Made by a program: the position numbers and the translations under genes. Shown piece by piece: positions 16,688 through 24,011 of a stretch of DNA of 64,000 nucleotides. The DNA is from Firm-08 sp045541535 (GTDB lineage Bacteria; Bacillota; Clostridia; Oscillospirales; QAKW01): contig JAZQJG010000066.1 of assembly GCA_045541535.1 (NCBI GenBank), positions 1 to 64,000 on the forward strand, given 5' to 3'. Within the stretch, counting starts at the first letter, position 1; each line of letters starts with the position of its first letter. Below the pieces are notes generated by a model. The model searched no databases. It was not told the origin of the DNA and saw only the letters and a list, made by a program, of their open reading frames with translations.

Positions 16688-17838
16688 TATTCAAAATCGT
16701 CGGCCAATACGTCCAGATCCACCTTGCCGCCCTTGGTCTTTTTCACAGGGGCGGGCTCGTCGGCAAACATCGCTTTGGCCTCGGGGGAGGATTCGGTGGG
16801 CATCTTCCCTACCACCTGATCTGCGGCCGCCTTTTTCAGGGCCTGATCCGCCTTCTGCTGTTGCAGGGTCTGACGGATCTTTTCCTCAATCTCGTTGGCG
16901 ATGTCGGGATTTTGCTTGAGATATTTCTTGGTGTTGTCTCTGCCCTGACCGATGCGGTTTTCACCGTAGGAGAACCAGGCGCCGCTCTTCTTGAGAATGC
17001 CGAACTCAACGCCCATATCCACCAGTTCACTCTCGTGGGAGATACCCTCGCCGTACATAATGTCGAAGGTAGCGGTCTTAAAGGGCGGGCTGACCTTGTT
17101 TTTAACCACCTTACACTTGGTGGTGGAGCCGATCATCTCGGTACCGTTTTTCAGGGTCTCGCCCTTGCGCACGTCAATACGGACGGAGGAGAAGAACTTC
17201 AGCGCTCTGCCGCCGGGGGTCACCTCGGGATTGCCGTATACCACGCCCACCTTTTCACGGAGCTGGTTGATAAAGATACCCACGCAGTTGGTCTTACCCA
17301 GAGCGCCTGCCAGCTTTCTCATCGCCTGACTCATCAGACGGGCCTGCAGACCCACGTGGCTGTCACCCATATCACCCTCAATTTCGGCTTTGGGTACCAG
17401 GGCGGCAACGGAGTCCACCACCAATACGTCCAGCGCGCCGCTGCGGATCAGCGTTTCGGCAATTTCCAGACCCTGCTCGGCGGTATCGGGCTGGGACACC
17501 AACAAGCTGTCCACGTCCACGCCCAATGCCTCGGCATATACGGGGTCCAGTGCGTGCTCGGCGTCGATATAGGCAACCTCGCCACCCATCTTCTGGGCCT
17601 CGGCCACGATGTGCAGGGCAACGGTGGTCTTACCGGAGGATTCCGGCCCAAAGATCTCCACGATACGGCCGCGGGGCACGCCGCCGATTCCCAGGGCATG
17701 GTCCAGCGCAATGGAGCCGGTGGGAATGACCTCCACGTTCATTGCCTTGTTTTCACCCATTTTCATAACGGCGCCTGCGCCGAATTCCTTTTCAATCTGT
17801 TGCAGGGCCACCTGCAATGCCTTTTTCTTATCCGCCAT
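16687..17838 (-). CDS. recA: Recombinase RecA
   Basis: DNA strand exchange and SOS co-protease. It is 383 residues long. Walker A GPESSGKTT, the LSVVDSVAAL-type Walker B region LDVLVVDSVAALVP, and loop L2 residues GGRALKFFSSVRIDVRK are intact. The C-terminal tail (about 325-383) is longer than in E. coli and rich in Lys/Gln/Ala, ending acidic (LDVLADDFE). It is first in the recA-recX-rimO-pgsA operon. Upstream is a good sigma-A promoter but no convincing LexA box. Confidence 0.98.
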   Translation of the reverse strand: MADKKKALQVALQQIEKEFGAGAVMKMGENKAMNVEVIPTGSIALDHALGIGGVPRGRIVEIFGPESSGKTTVALHIVAEAQKMGGEVAYIDAEHALDPVYAEALGVDVDSLLVSQPDTAEQGLEIAETLIRSGALDVLVVDSVAALVPKAEIEGDMGDSHVGLQARLMSQAMRKLAGALGKTNCVGIFINQLREKVGVVYGNPEVTPGGRALKFFSSVRIDVRKGETLKNGTEMIGSTTKCKVVKNKVSPPFKTATFDIMYGEGISHESELVDMGVEFGILKKSGAWFSYGENRIGQGRDNTKKYLKQNPDIANEIEEKIRQTLQQQKADQALKKAAADQVVGKMPTESSPEAKAMFADEPAPVKKTKGGKVDLDVLADDFE

Positions 17839-17876
17839 AATAAAAATCTCCTTTTTATTAAGTTACATATATAATC

Positions 17877-17905
17877 ATTATAACAATTATTCTGTATAAT
17901 TGCAA
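17877..17905 (-). promoter_or_regulatory. recA promoter
   Basis: Minus strand: TTGCAA (17905-17900), 17-base spacer, TATAAT (17882-17877); SD AAGGAG lies just before the ATG. Confidence 0.7.
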
Positions 17906-18015
17906 CATCTATTTCTGCAAAATACGCAACAAATTTCATATTTTGCAGCCTTCCGTTGTATACAGGATATCACTCCATCTGTCCCATAGAACGGACAGGG
18001 GCAGCCTTTGCGTAC

Positions 18016-18043
18016 AAATGCGCAGTTCGGAATTTCGGTAGCC
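18016..18043 (+). repeat. Repeat R4, copy 1
   Basis: A 28-base word starting AAATGCGCAGTTCGG and ending GGTAGCC recurs inverted at 46871-46898 with one mismatch. The rest of 17906-18070 shows nothing else I can support. Confidence 0.6.
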
Positions 18044-18076
18044 TTTTGGCTTGTGCATAATTGTTCACTAAAAAAA

Positions 18077-18104
18077 CACTCTTGCCGGGCAAGAGTGTCT
18101 TTTC
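18077..18104 (+). terminator. Hairpin terminator preceding R1 copy B
   Basis: ACACTCTTG-CCGGG-CAAGAGTGT followed by CTTTT. No gene on the plus strand precedes it in the intergenic region, so it may belong to the repeat block. Confidence 0.6.
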
Positions 18105-18106
18105 AG

Positions 18107-18370
18107 ACTGTCAAAAAAGTCGTTTCATCACAGTGAAAAGCGAATCAAAAGAAAAAATGGTTTGTGGAGTCATAATAAACACAAGTCGTTTTTAATAATG
18201 GAAAGTCATCAAAGCAATTCCTTCTTTCCCTTGCGTTGCAAGGGATTCACTGTTTTCCGCTGCTACGCTCTCTACCGTACCCATGTACGCCGACGAGATC
18301 GCATCAGCGAAATGCAACGCCCTTTTTGGCAGTCTGCCAGCGTGTCAAAGAGGGTTCTTTGACACGCTGA
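18107..18370 (+). repeat. Element R1, copy B (most complete plus-strand copy)
   Basis: Contains the small hairpin TTTCAT-CACA-GTGAAA, the second hairpin with arms ATGGTTTGTG and CACAAGTCGT (all positions pair if G-U is allowed), the palindrome CCCTTGCGTTGCAAGGG, a conserved ~80-base core, and the end hairpin at 18338-18369. The core is identical to copy A but for one base. A 66-codon frame crosses it but is not conserved with copy C and has no SD. Confidence 0.85.
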
Positions 18371-18371
18371 C

Positions 18372-18403
18372 AAAAAGACAGGATTTTTCATCCTGTCTTT
18401 TTG
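18372..18403 (+). terminator. Intrinsic terminator after R1 copy B
   Basis: AAAAAGACAGGAT-TTTTC-ATCCTGTCTTTTT, directly abutting the R1 end hairpin. Confidence 0.8.
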
Positions 18404-18522
18404 TGTTTTTTGGGGGGCTTTACAGTCATTTTAATACATAAAAAAAGGGTGGTCAACGGGGCGGGAGGGGGAGATTTTGTTAATTTTGAATTTTTTTGCA
18501 TATAGATATCCCGACGGCAGGG

Positions 18523-18551
18523 TTTACAAGCAAAATAAAATGTGATACACT
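18523..18551 (+). promoter_or_regulatory. Probable prfB promoter
   Basis: TTTACA (18523-18528), 17-base spacer, TACACT (18546-18551). It gives a leader of about 100 bases before prfB. Confidence 0.5.
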
Positions 18552-18567
18552 AAAAGATAATATAAAT

Positions 18568-18639
18568 CAGGAAAAATCCAGCCCCCGGCGGCCGGAGAAA
18601 AGCGGGCGATTTTCCTGTGATATGCCGTCCCGACGGCAG
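18568..18639 (+). promoter_or_regulatory. Structured prfB 5' leader
   Basis: Two hairpins: a long one closed by CAGGAAAAATC and GATTTTCCTG around a GC-rich interior (about 18568-18618), and TGCCGTC-CC-GACGGCA (about 18623-18638), which abuts the SD GGAGAAGAGAGG. The second hairpin could affect ribosome access. The motif TCCCGACGGCAGG also occurs at 18508-18521. Confidence 0.5.
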
Positions 18640-18657
18640 GAGAAGAGAGGTAGACCG

Positions 18658-19764
18658 ATGGTAATTTTAGACGAGATCAAAATGAATCTGAGCGCCAAGG
18701 AGCCGGAGCTGAAAAACCTGAAAAAGGCCCTTGGAATTGAGGAAAATCAAGGACGTTTGGCAGAGCTGGAAAAGCAGAGCGAGGCCCCCGATTTTTGGGA
18801 CGATCTGGAAAACAGTCAGAAGGTATTGCGGGAGATCAAGGGCATCAAAAACACCGCCGAGGAATATGCGGCATTGGAGAGCGCCTTTGAGGATATCGGC
18901 GCGATGATCGAGCTGGCCGAGGAGGAAGGCGAGGAGGATCTGGCAAGTGAGATTGCCGCCGAATACGCCGCCTTTGAGCAAAAGCTGGAGGCCGCCAGCC
19001 TGCAGGCCTTGCTGTCGGGGGAATATGACAAGAACAACGCCATCCTCACCTTCCACGCCGGCGCCGGCGGCACCGAGGCCCAGGATTGGGCGGAGATGCT
19101 GTACCGTATGTACACCCGTTACGCCCAGCGCCACGATTTCAAGATCACCGTGCTGGACTATCTGGACGGAGAAGAAGCGGGTATTAAGAGCGCTACCATT
19201 ATGGTAGAGGGAATGTATGCCTACGGCTATCTTAAGTGCGAGATGGGCGTGCACCGTCTGGTGCGCTGTTCTCCCTTTGACTCCAGTGGCAGACGGCACA
19301 CCTCCTTTGCTTCTCTGGAGGTTACCCCCGAGCTGGAAAACGACACCACCATTGAGATCGCCGACGACGACATCCGTGTGGACACCTATCGGGCCAGCGG
19401 CGCCGGCGGTCAGCACGTTAACAAAACCAGCTCCGCCATCCGGATCACCCATCTGCCCACCGGTATCGTGGTCACCTGCCAGAACGAGCGCAGTCAGCAC
19501 AAAAACCGTGATATGGCCATGAAAATGCTGAAGAGTAAACTGTTGCAGATCAAGGAACGGGAGCATCTGGAAAAAATTGAGGATATCAAGGGCGATATGA
19601 TGCAGATCGGCTGGGGCAGTCAGATCCGCAGTTACGTATTTATGCCCTATACTCTGGCCAAGGATCACCGCACCGGCCACGAAAACGGCAACATCAACGC
19701 CGTTATGGACGGCGATATCGACGGCTTTATCACTGCCTCCCTGTTGGGCAAAACCGAGGAATAA
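18658..19764 (+). CDS. prfB: Peptide chain release factor 2
   Basis: Terminates translation at UGA and UAA. The 368-residue protein has the stop-codon recognition motif SPF (RCSPFDSSGRRHTSFAS) and the catalytic GGQ loop (RASGAGGQHVNKTSSAIR). The start at 18658 follows GGAGAAGAGAGG; 54 in-frame codons upstream are leader. Unusually for RF2, the frame is continuous: where most genes have a CTTTGAC +1 frameshift site, this one reads CTTGGAATTGAG (KALGIEE), so the classical autoregulation is absent. The CARF-nuclease gene starts 27 bases after its stop. Confidence 0.96.
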   Translation: MVILDEIKMNLSAKEPELKNLKKALGIEENQGRLAELEKQSEAPDFWDDLENSQKVLREIKGIKNTAEEYAALESAFEDIGAMIELAEEEGEEDLASEIAAEYAAFEQKLEAASLQALLSGEYDKNNAILTFHAGAGGTEAQDWAEMLYRMYTRYAQRHDFKITVLDYLDGEEAGIKSATIMVEGMYAYGYLKCEMGVHRLVRCSPFDSSGRRHTSFASLEVTPELENDTTIEIADDDIRVDTYRASGAGGQHVNKTSSAIRITHLPTGIVVTCQNERSQHKNRDMAMKMLKSKLLQIKEREHLEKIEDIKGDMMQIGWGSQIRSYVFMPYTLAKDHRTGHENGNINAVMDGDIDGFITASLLGKTEE

Positions 19765-19791
19765 ATCACAAAAATCAAGGACGTTAAAGTT

Positions 19792-21075
19792 ATGACGCTG
19801 ATTGAATTTTTTGACGAAAACCGCATTGAAAACGTGGCCTGCGCTCTGATCTGTAAGGCGGAGCGGGTATATCTGCTGGGGGGCTCCCCTGCGGGACTGG
19901 CTGAGTATTGCAGACGGTATGGGGAGCTGACGGGTAAGGAATTTATTGCCCGCAGTATCAACCGCAGTAAGCTGACCGAAACGGTAAAAGAATTGGAAAA
20001 GCTGATCCACGAGATCCTTGCCGAGGATGAGGAATGCGTGCTGGAGCTGGCCGGCGGAGACGATCTCTGTCTGGTGGCCGCCGGTATGGTGGCGGATCGG
20101 TTTGAGAGCGGGGTGCGTTTGTGTCGCACCAACGTTCCCCACAGCCGTATCGACACCTTTTATCCCGAGAGCAAGAGCTGCAGTGCACCCCTGCGACTGA
20201 GCATTGCGGAGAACGTGCGCATATACGGTGGCGGATTGCATCTGACGGAGAACTGGGATCTGGAGGCTATCCGTCCCACCGCCGAGCTGTTGTGGAGTCT
20301 GGGAGAAGAATTTTCCGACTGGAACAGCCGTTGCGAGCTGATGGGGCGGATCCGCGCCAATTTCCCCGTGGATGCCAATAACAATCCTTTGACCGTGGAA
20401 GGGGACAAGACGGGCTATCTGCGCTTCGGCGGGCGGTTTTCCGATATTTGCAATCCCAATCATCTGGCCCGGCTGACCCGTGCCCAGTTGCAACAAGTGA
20501 TCGAACTGTTGCAGGCCATCTGGCGGCGGCAGGGGGAGGAAAATCAGGTATTGCGTTCCCTGTTGGTGGATGAGCAGGCGGGGCTGTTGTATGCGGAATT
20601 TGCAAGTGAGAGCGCCAAGCGCTTGCTGGACAAAGCGGGTCAGGTGCTGGAGGTCTGGCTGGCCTGTCAGCTCAAAGAACTGAAGGAGCCCAAGGCCAAG
20701 GTGGGCGGTCCCTTTTTCCAGGATATCTGCGTGGGCGCAGAGCTGGATTGGGACGGTGTGGCCGAGCCGGACAATTTGCCCGACGTCAATAACGAGATCG
20801 ACGTTATGGCCATGCGGGGAATGATCCCCATCTTTATTTCCTGCAAAAACGGCAAGGTCAAAACAGAGGAGTTGTACAAACTCTCCCACGTGGCCGAGCG
20901 CTTTGGCGGGGAATATGCCAAAAAGCTGTTGGTGGCCCGCTCTCTGGGAGCGGAGGACAACGCCGAGATCAGCTTTGAAAAGCGGGCCAAGGAGATGGGC
21001 ATCCATCTTATAGAGTTGGACGAACTGGAAAATACACAGCAACTGCTGTGGGAAATACAAAAACATTGTATGTAG
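19792..21075 (+). CDS. Card1/Can2-like CARF-nuclease (DUF1887 family)
   Basis: A 427-residue protein. The N-terminal Rossmann-like part has VYLLGGSPAGLAEYC (about 26-40) and CVLELAGGDDLCLVAAGMVADRF (about 82-104), the place where DUF1887 CARF domains carry their ligand-binding glycine loop. The C-terminal part is a PD-(D/E)xK nuclease core: NNEIDVMAMRGMIPIFISCKNGK with Glu335, Asp337 and Lys352. The residue two before the Lys is Ser350 where many relatives have Glu. Card1-type enzymes are cyclic-oligoadenylate-activated nucleases in type III CRISPR; none of that machinery is in the window. It opens a co-directional run with YbjN and RyR genes. Confidence 0.75.
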   Translation: MTLIEFFDENRIENVACALICKAERVYLLGGSPAGLAEYCRRYGELTGKEFIARSINRSKLTETVKELEKLIHEILAEDEECVLELAGGDDLCLVAAGMVADRFESGVRLCRTNVPHSRIDTFYPESKSCSAPLRLSIAENVRIYGGGLHLTENWDLEAIRPTAELLWSLGEEFSDWNSRCELMGRIRANFPVDANNNPLTVEGDKTGYLRFGGRFSDICNPNHLARLTRAQLQQVIELLQAIWRRQGEENQVLRSLLVDEQAGLLYAEFASESAKRLLDKAGQVLEVWLACQLKELKEPKAKVGGPFFQDICVGAELDWDGVAEPDNLPDVNNEIDVMAMRGMIPIFISCKNGKVKTEELYKLSHVAERFGGEYAKKLLVARSLGAEDNAEISFEKRAKEMGIHLIELDELENTQQLLWEIQKHCM

Positions 21076-21087
21076 AGGAGAAAAAAT

Positions 21088-21555
21088 ATGGGACTCAACA
21101 AAAGTGATCTGATCTTTGCCGCACTGCAGGCGGCGCTCAACAAAATTGATTGGAAGTACCGTGTACGGGAAAACAGCAGAATGATCGTCAGCGGTATGAG
21201 AGGGGACGATCTGCCCATTGACGTAAAGATCGACGTCAGAGAGGATATGGAGACCATTCTTTACGTTTCCGTCCTGCCCTTTGAGGTACCGGCTGAAAAG
21301 CGTATGGAGATGTGTACGGCCCTCAACGTCACCAACTACGTATTAAGGGACGGTTGCTTTTCCATGGATATGGCCGACGGCAACGTGTTGTTTAAGCTGA
21401 CCACCTGCTATCACGATTGTAACGTGGGAATGGGTCTGTACGTCCATTATCTGGAGCGTATGTGCGCCACGGTGGATCATTTTGACCGCAAATTGTACGA
21501 GCTGTCCACCGGTGAGATCACCTTGAAGGATTATATTGCTTTTGTGATGGAATAA
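21088..21555 (+). CDS. YbjN-domain protein
   Basis: A 155-residue protein that is a single YbjN domain (type III secretion chaperone-like fold). It has an N-terminal helix, the strand pattern RMIVSGMRGDDLPIDVKIDV, ILYVSVLPFEVPAEKRMEMCTALNVTNYVLRDGCFSMD and VLFKLTTCYHDCNVGMGLYVHYLERMCATVDHF. YbjN proteins are regulators or chaperones in stress responses; the partner is not known. The start ATG follows AGAGGAGAAA. It lies 12 bases after the nuclease gene and 4 bases before the next gene, so all are probably one transcript. Confidence 0.85.
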   Translation: MGLNKSDLIFAALQAALNKIDWKYRVRENSRMIVSGMRGDDLPIDVKIDVREDMETILYVSVLPFEVPAEKRMEMCTALNVTNYVLRDGCFSMDMADGNVLFKLTTCYHDCNVGMGLYVHYLERMCATVDHFDRKLYELSTGEITLKDYIAFVME

Positions 21556-21559
21556 AAAC

Positions 21560-22462
21560 GTGACCGGAGAAGAAATCTATCAAACAATAGAGGCGGCCTT
21601 GGTACAGAGAAACTGTACCGTTCGGCGGCAACAGGTATACGGTGTGCAATGGCTGGAAGCCGTGCGAAGGTCGGGGGATAGCGTAAGGGTGCAGTACTTG
21701 CAGTGGGAGAACGTATCGGAACTGGAGTTTACCGTTGCGTTGGCCACCCCGATCAAAAAGGAAAATACGGTTACGACCTGTGTGTTGGCCTCCCGCCCCC
21801 TCTACCCGTTCACCGTGGAAGGGAATCGGGTTTTGTACCGTCGGCGGTTTGCGTTGTCGGAGCCGGTGGACACCGAATATCTTATCCGCGCTCTGGAACG
21901 GATGTGGGCGGTTACGGATCGGTACGTTTGGTATTTTGCGGCGGTGGACGTTACGGCACAGCCAAAGCAGGTGTTGCCGGAGGATTTGCCGCCCATCAGC
22001 CATTCGTCAGACCGTCTGCAGGAGGCGGATTCCGAGAACTTTGTGGGCCTTGGGGAGGCATTTGAACAGGCAGGCTGTTACGTGGAAGCGCGGGACGGCC
22101 GCTTTGCCGCCACCCCGGAGGGCGGCTTTCCGTATATGGTATATCGGGAGCCGGAGTCGGCACAGTTGCGCATCTGCTATCGATTGGGGCGGATCCCACG
22201 GCACAAGCGGGCGGCGGCCTGCGTCCTTCGTTGCGCCCTGCAACGGGAGATGGAGGGCCTTTATCTGCAATTTGACGTGGATGATGGGACGTTGGAGCTT
22301 TGTTATGAGTTACCCTACTACGCCGCCCCGGAAAATGATTTCATCGCCTTGGTTTTGAAAAGACTCTTTCGGCAACGTCGGAGGACAACGCGCTTTTTTA
22401 ACCGATTAAACGACGGTTGTCCCCTGGGGGAGCTGTTGGAGGAACTGGGAGGTTTGGGATGA
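21560..22462 (+). CDS. Tandem YbjN-like protein (first of two)
   Basis: A 300-residue protein that starts with GTG 4 bases after the YbjN gene. I see two diverged YbjN-like modules. Module 1 (about 1-118) ends LIRALERMWAVTDRYVWYF, matching YLERMCATVDHFDRKLYEL of the single-domain neighbour. Module 2 (about 165-290) has RIPRHKRAAACVLRCALQ...GLYLQFDVDDGTLELCYELPYY and ends VLKRLFRQRRRTTRFFNRL. The module assignment is pattern-based and needs structure prediction. The end overlaps the next start by 4 bases (ATGA). Confidence 0.65.
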   Translation: MTGEEIYQTIEAALVQRNCTVRRQQVYGVQWLEAVRRSGDSVRVQYLQWENVSELEFTVALATPIKKENTVTTCVLASRPLYPFTVEGNRVLYRRRFALSEPVDTEYLIRALERMWAVTDRYVWYFAAVDVTAQPKQVLPEDLPPISHSSDRLQEADSENFVGLGEAFEQAGCYVEARDGRFAATPEGGFPYMVYREPESAQLRICYRLGRIPRHKRAAACVLRCALQREMEGLYLQFDVDDGTLELCYELPYYAAPENDFIALVLKRLFRQRRRTTRFFNRLNDGCPLGELLEELGGLG

Positions 22463-23355
22463 GCGCCAACGAACAACTGCTGGAATGTTTTGGAAAAGTA
22501 TTGGCAGAACAAGGAATTTATTGCAGATTGGAGCATTCTGCGTTGGTGGGGAGCGAGCCCTATCCCGTGTTGGTGCGGGCGGAGGGGTATTCGCTGAACG
22601 TTCGCATCGGCTACGGCCCCGCCAACGGACGGCAGCATTACGTGAAAACGGCGGTGCAATTGGCACGGGCCGGCGCATTTTGCGACACCGGCGGCACCTT
22701 TTGCCAAACAGAGGCGGCAGCGCCGGAATATCGCCGTACCTTTGTTTTTATCTACGATCCTACGCCGGACGTGCTGGAGGCTTGGGCGGAACAGCTTTTG
22801 CGCATTATGCATGGGTTTCGCGGCTTTATTTATGAGGGCAAGCCCATTGCATATCTGCCCGATCAACCCTTACGTTATAACGACAATCCCGAATTTTTGG
22901 GGCGGCTGGCACGGCGTAATATGCAACGGATGAAGCGATTTTTGATACAAGAGGACTTGCCCGCCACCGAACGGGACAATATGCTGGGCTGTGCCCTGCC
23001 GGAGGGAAGCGTTTTTACGATACAGCCAAACGTCAACGGACAGTTTTTGCTGGTGAGCAGTCAACGGATTGACGTTCCCGATCATAAACTGGCATTGGCG
23101 GCGGCCTTTCAGGCCTTGCTCAATACCCGTATCGAGCCCTTTTACGTGGACACCCATCTGGAGGAGGGCTGGTTGCGGCTCTGCCTGACGCTGGATTATG
23201 CCGGTGGCACCCCCATCGCCTCGGAGAAGATGACCCTGTTGCGGGAATTTTCGGAAACGACGGAGCGGTTGAAGGAACTGTACAACACGCTGTTTCGGGA
23301 GGAAACGGACGTGCGTGCCCTGTGGCAAAGCATATATAACAGTGGACTGAAATAA
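22459..23355 (+). CDS. Tandem YbjN-like protein (second of two)
   Basis: A 298-residue protein; start at the ATG overlapping the previous stop, with GGGAGG upstream. An in-frame start at 22417 would lie inside the previous gene and lacks an SD. Like its neighbour it appears to hold two diverged YbjN-like modules: about 1-125 (VLVRAEGYSLNVRIGYG ... WAEQLLRIMHGFRGFIYEG) and about 175-290 (RIDVPDHKLALAAAFQALLNTRIEPFYVDTHLEEGWLRLCLTLDY ... FSETTERLKELYNTLF). No enzymatic motif or membrane segment is visible. Confidence 0.62.
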   Translation: MSANEQLLECFGKVLAEQGIYCRLEHSALVGSEPYPVLVRAEGYSLNVRIGYGPANGRQHYVKTAVQLARAGAFCDTGGTFCQTEAAAPEYRRTFVFIYDPTPDVLEAWAEQLLRIMHGFRGFIYEGKPIAYLPDQPLRYNDNPEFLGRLARRNMQRMKRFLIQEDLPATERDNMLGCALPEGSVFTIQPNVNGQFLLVSSQRIDVPDHKLALAAAFQALLNTRIEPFYVDTHLEEGWLRLCLTLDYAGGTPIASEKMTLLREFSETTERLKELYNTLFREETDVRALWQSIYNSGLK

Positions 23356-23365
23356 AGGAGAGGCT

Positions 23366-23899
23366 ATGTATACACCCCAACCCACCAAAACCGACCATAT
23401 CACCCTGCCCGAAACGCTGTTACCCCTGCGGGAAAAGCTGGCGGAAAACGTCCATCGGGTATGGATGGAGACCCGCCTGTCCCAGGGCTGGCGCTATGGC
23501 CCCCGTCGGGACGACGAGCAACTGACCCATCCGGGGCTGGTGCCCTACGGGGAGTTGTCCGAATCGGAAAAGCGGTTTGATCGGGCCACCGCGCTGGGGA
23601 CTCTTCGGCTGATTTTGGCGCTGGGCTATCGGATAATTGCCGATGAGCAGACCGAGGGATTTCCGCCTGAGCTCTACCAACTGCAGGAGCAGATTGCCGA
23701 GGATATCCACGACATCTGGTCCAAGGGACGGCTGGAGCAGGGCTGGCGTTACGGCCCGGCGCGCAATGATGAAACGAAGGAGCACCCCTGTCTGGTGCCC
23801 TACGAGGAGCTCAGCGAGGAGGAAAAGGAATACGACCGCCGTACCGCCTTTGAGACCTTATCCCTGATCCTTGCATTAGGTTATAAAATTTATAAATAA
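23366..23899 (+). CDS. Protein of two tandem RyR domains
   Basis: A 177-residue protein consisting almost entirely of two ryanodine-receptor-type repeats, at about 14-90 and 101-175. They align at VHRVWMETRLSQGWRYGP / IHDIWSKGRLEQGWRYGP, then HPGLVPYGEL / HPCLVPYEEL, EKRFDR / EKEYDR, and LRLILALGYRI / LSLILALGYKI. Prokaryotic RyR domains occur in predicted nucleotide-signal and conflict systems, often next to TrkA-N proteins, as here with the gene at 28100. Start ATG has GGAGAGG. It is the last gene before the terminator at 23909. Confidence 0.92.
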   Translation: MYTPQPTKTDHITLPETLLPLREKLAENVHRVWMETRLSQGWRYGPRRDDEQLTHPGLVPYGELSESEKRFDRATALGTLRLILALGYRIIADEQTEGFPPELYQLQEQIAEDIHDIWSKGRLEQGWRYGPARNDETKEHPCLVPYEELSEEEKEYDRRTAFETLSLILALGYKIYK

Positions 23900-23908
23900 C
23901 GAGTAAGA

Positions 23909-23937
23909 CCGCCGTGGGAACGCCACGGCGGTTTTTT
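23909..23937 (+). terminator. Terminator after the RyR gene
   Basis: CCGCCGTGG-GAACG-CCACGGCGG followed by TTTTTT. Confidence 0.92.
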
Positions 23938-23942
23938 ATTTG

Positions 23943-23971
23943 TTGACAGTATATCAATAAAATTATATAAT
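23943..23971 (+). promoter_or_regulatory. Strong promoter for the AAA-protease gene, overlapping an inverted repeat
   Basis: TTGACA (23943-23948), 17-base spacer, TATAAT (23966-23971). The -35 lies in TTGACAGTATATCAA, an inverted repeat TTGA-N7-TCAA that could bind a repressor. Confidence 0.8.
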
Positions 23972-24011
23972 TGTTCTATATATTGACAAATTCTGCAAAG
24001 GAAGTGCTTGT

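Noticed and set aside
17883..17905. Possible SOS (LexA) box in the recA promoter, GAATAATTGTTA
   Set aside because: It differs from GAAC-N4-GTTC at two key positions and lies in an AT-rich spacer where such matches are common.
18162..18362. Small 66-codon frame inside R1 copy B
   Set aside because: No SD, and the frame is not kept in copy C; substitutions follow base pairing instead of codons.
18715..18750. Programmed +1 frameshift in prfB
   Set aside because: The frame is continuous and no in-frame UGA or CTTTGA is present at the usual position.
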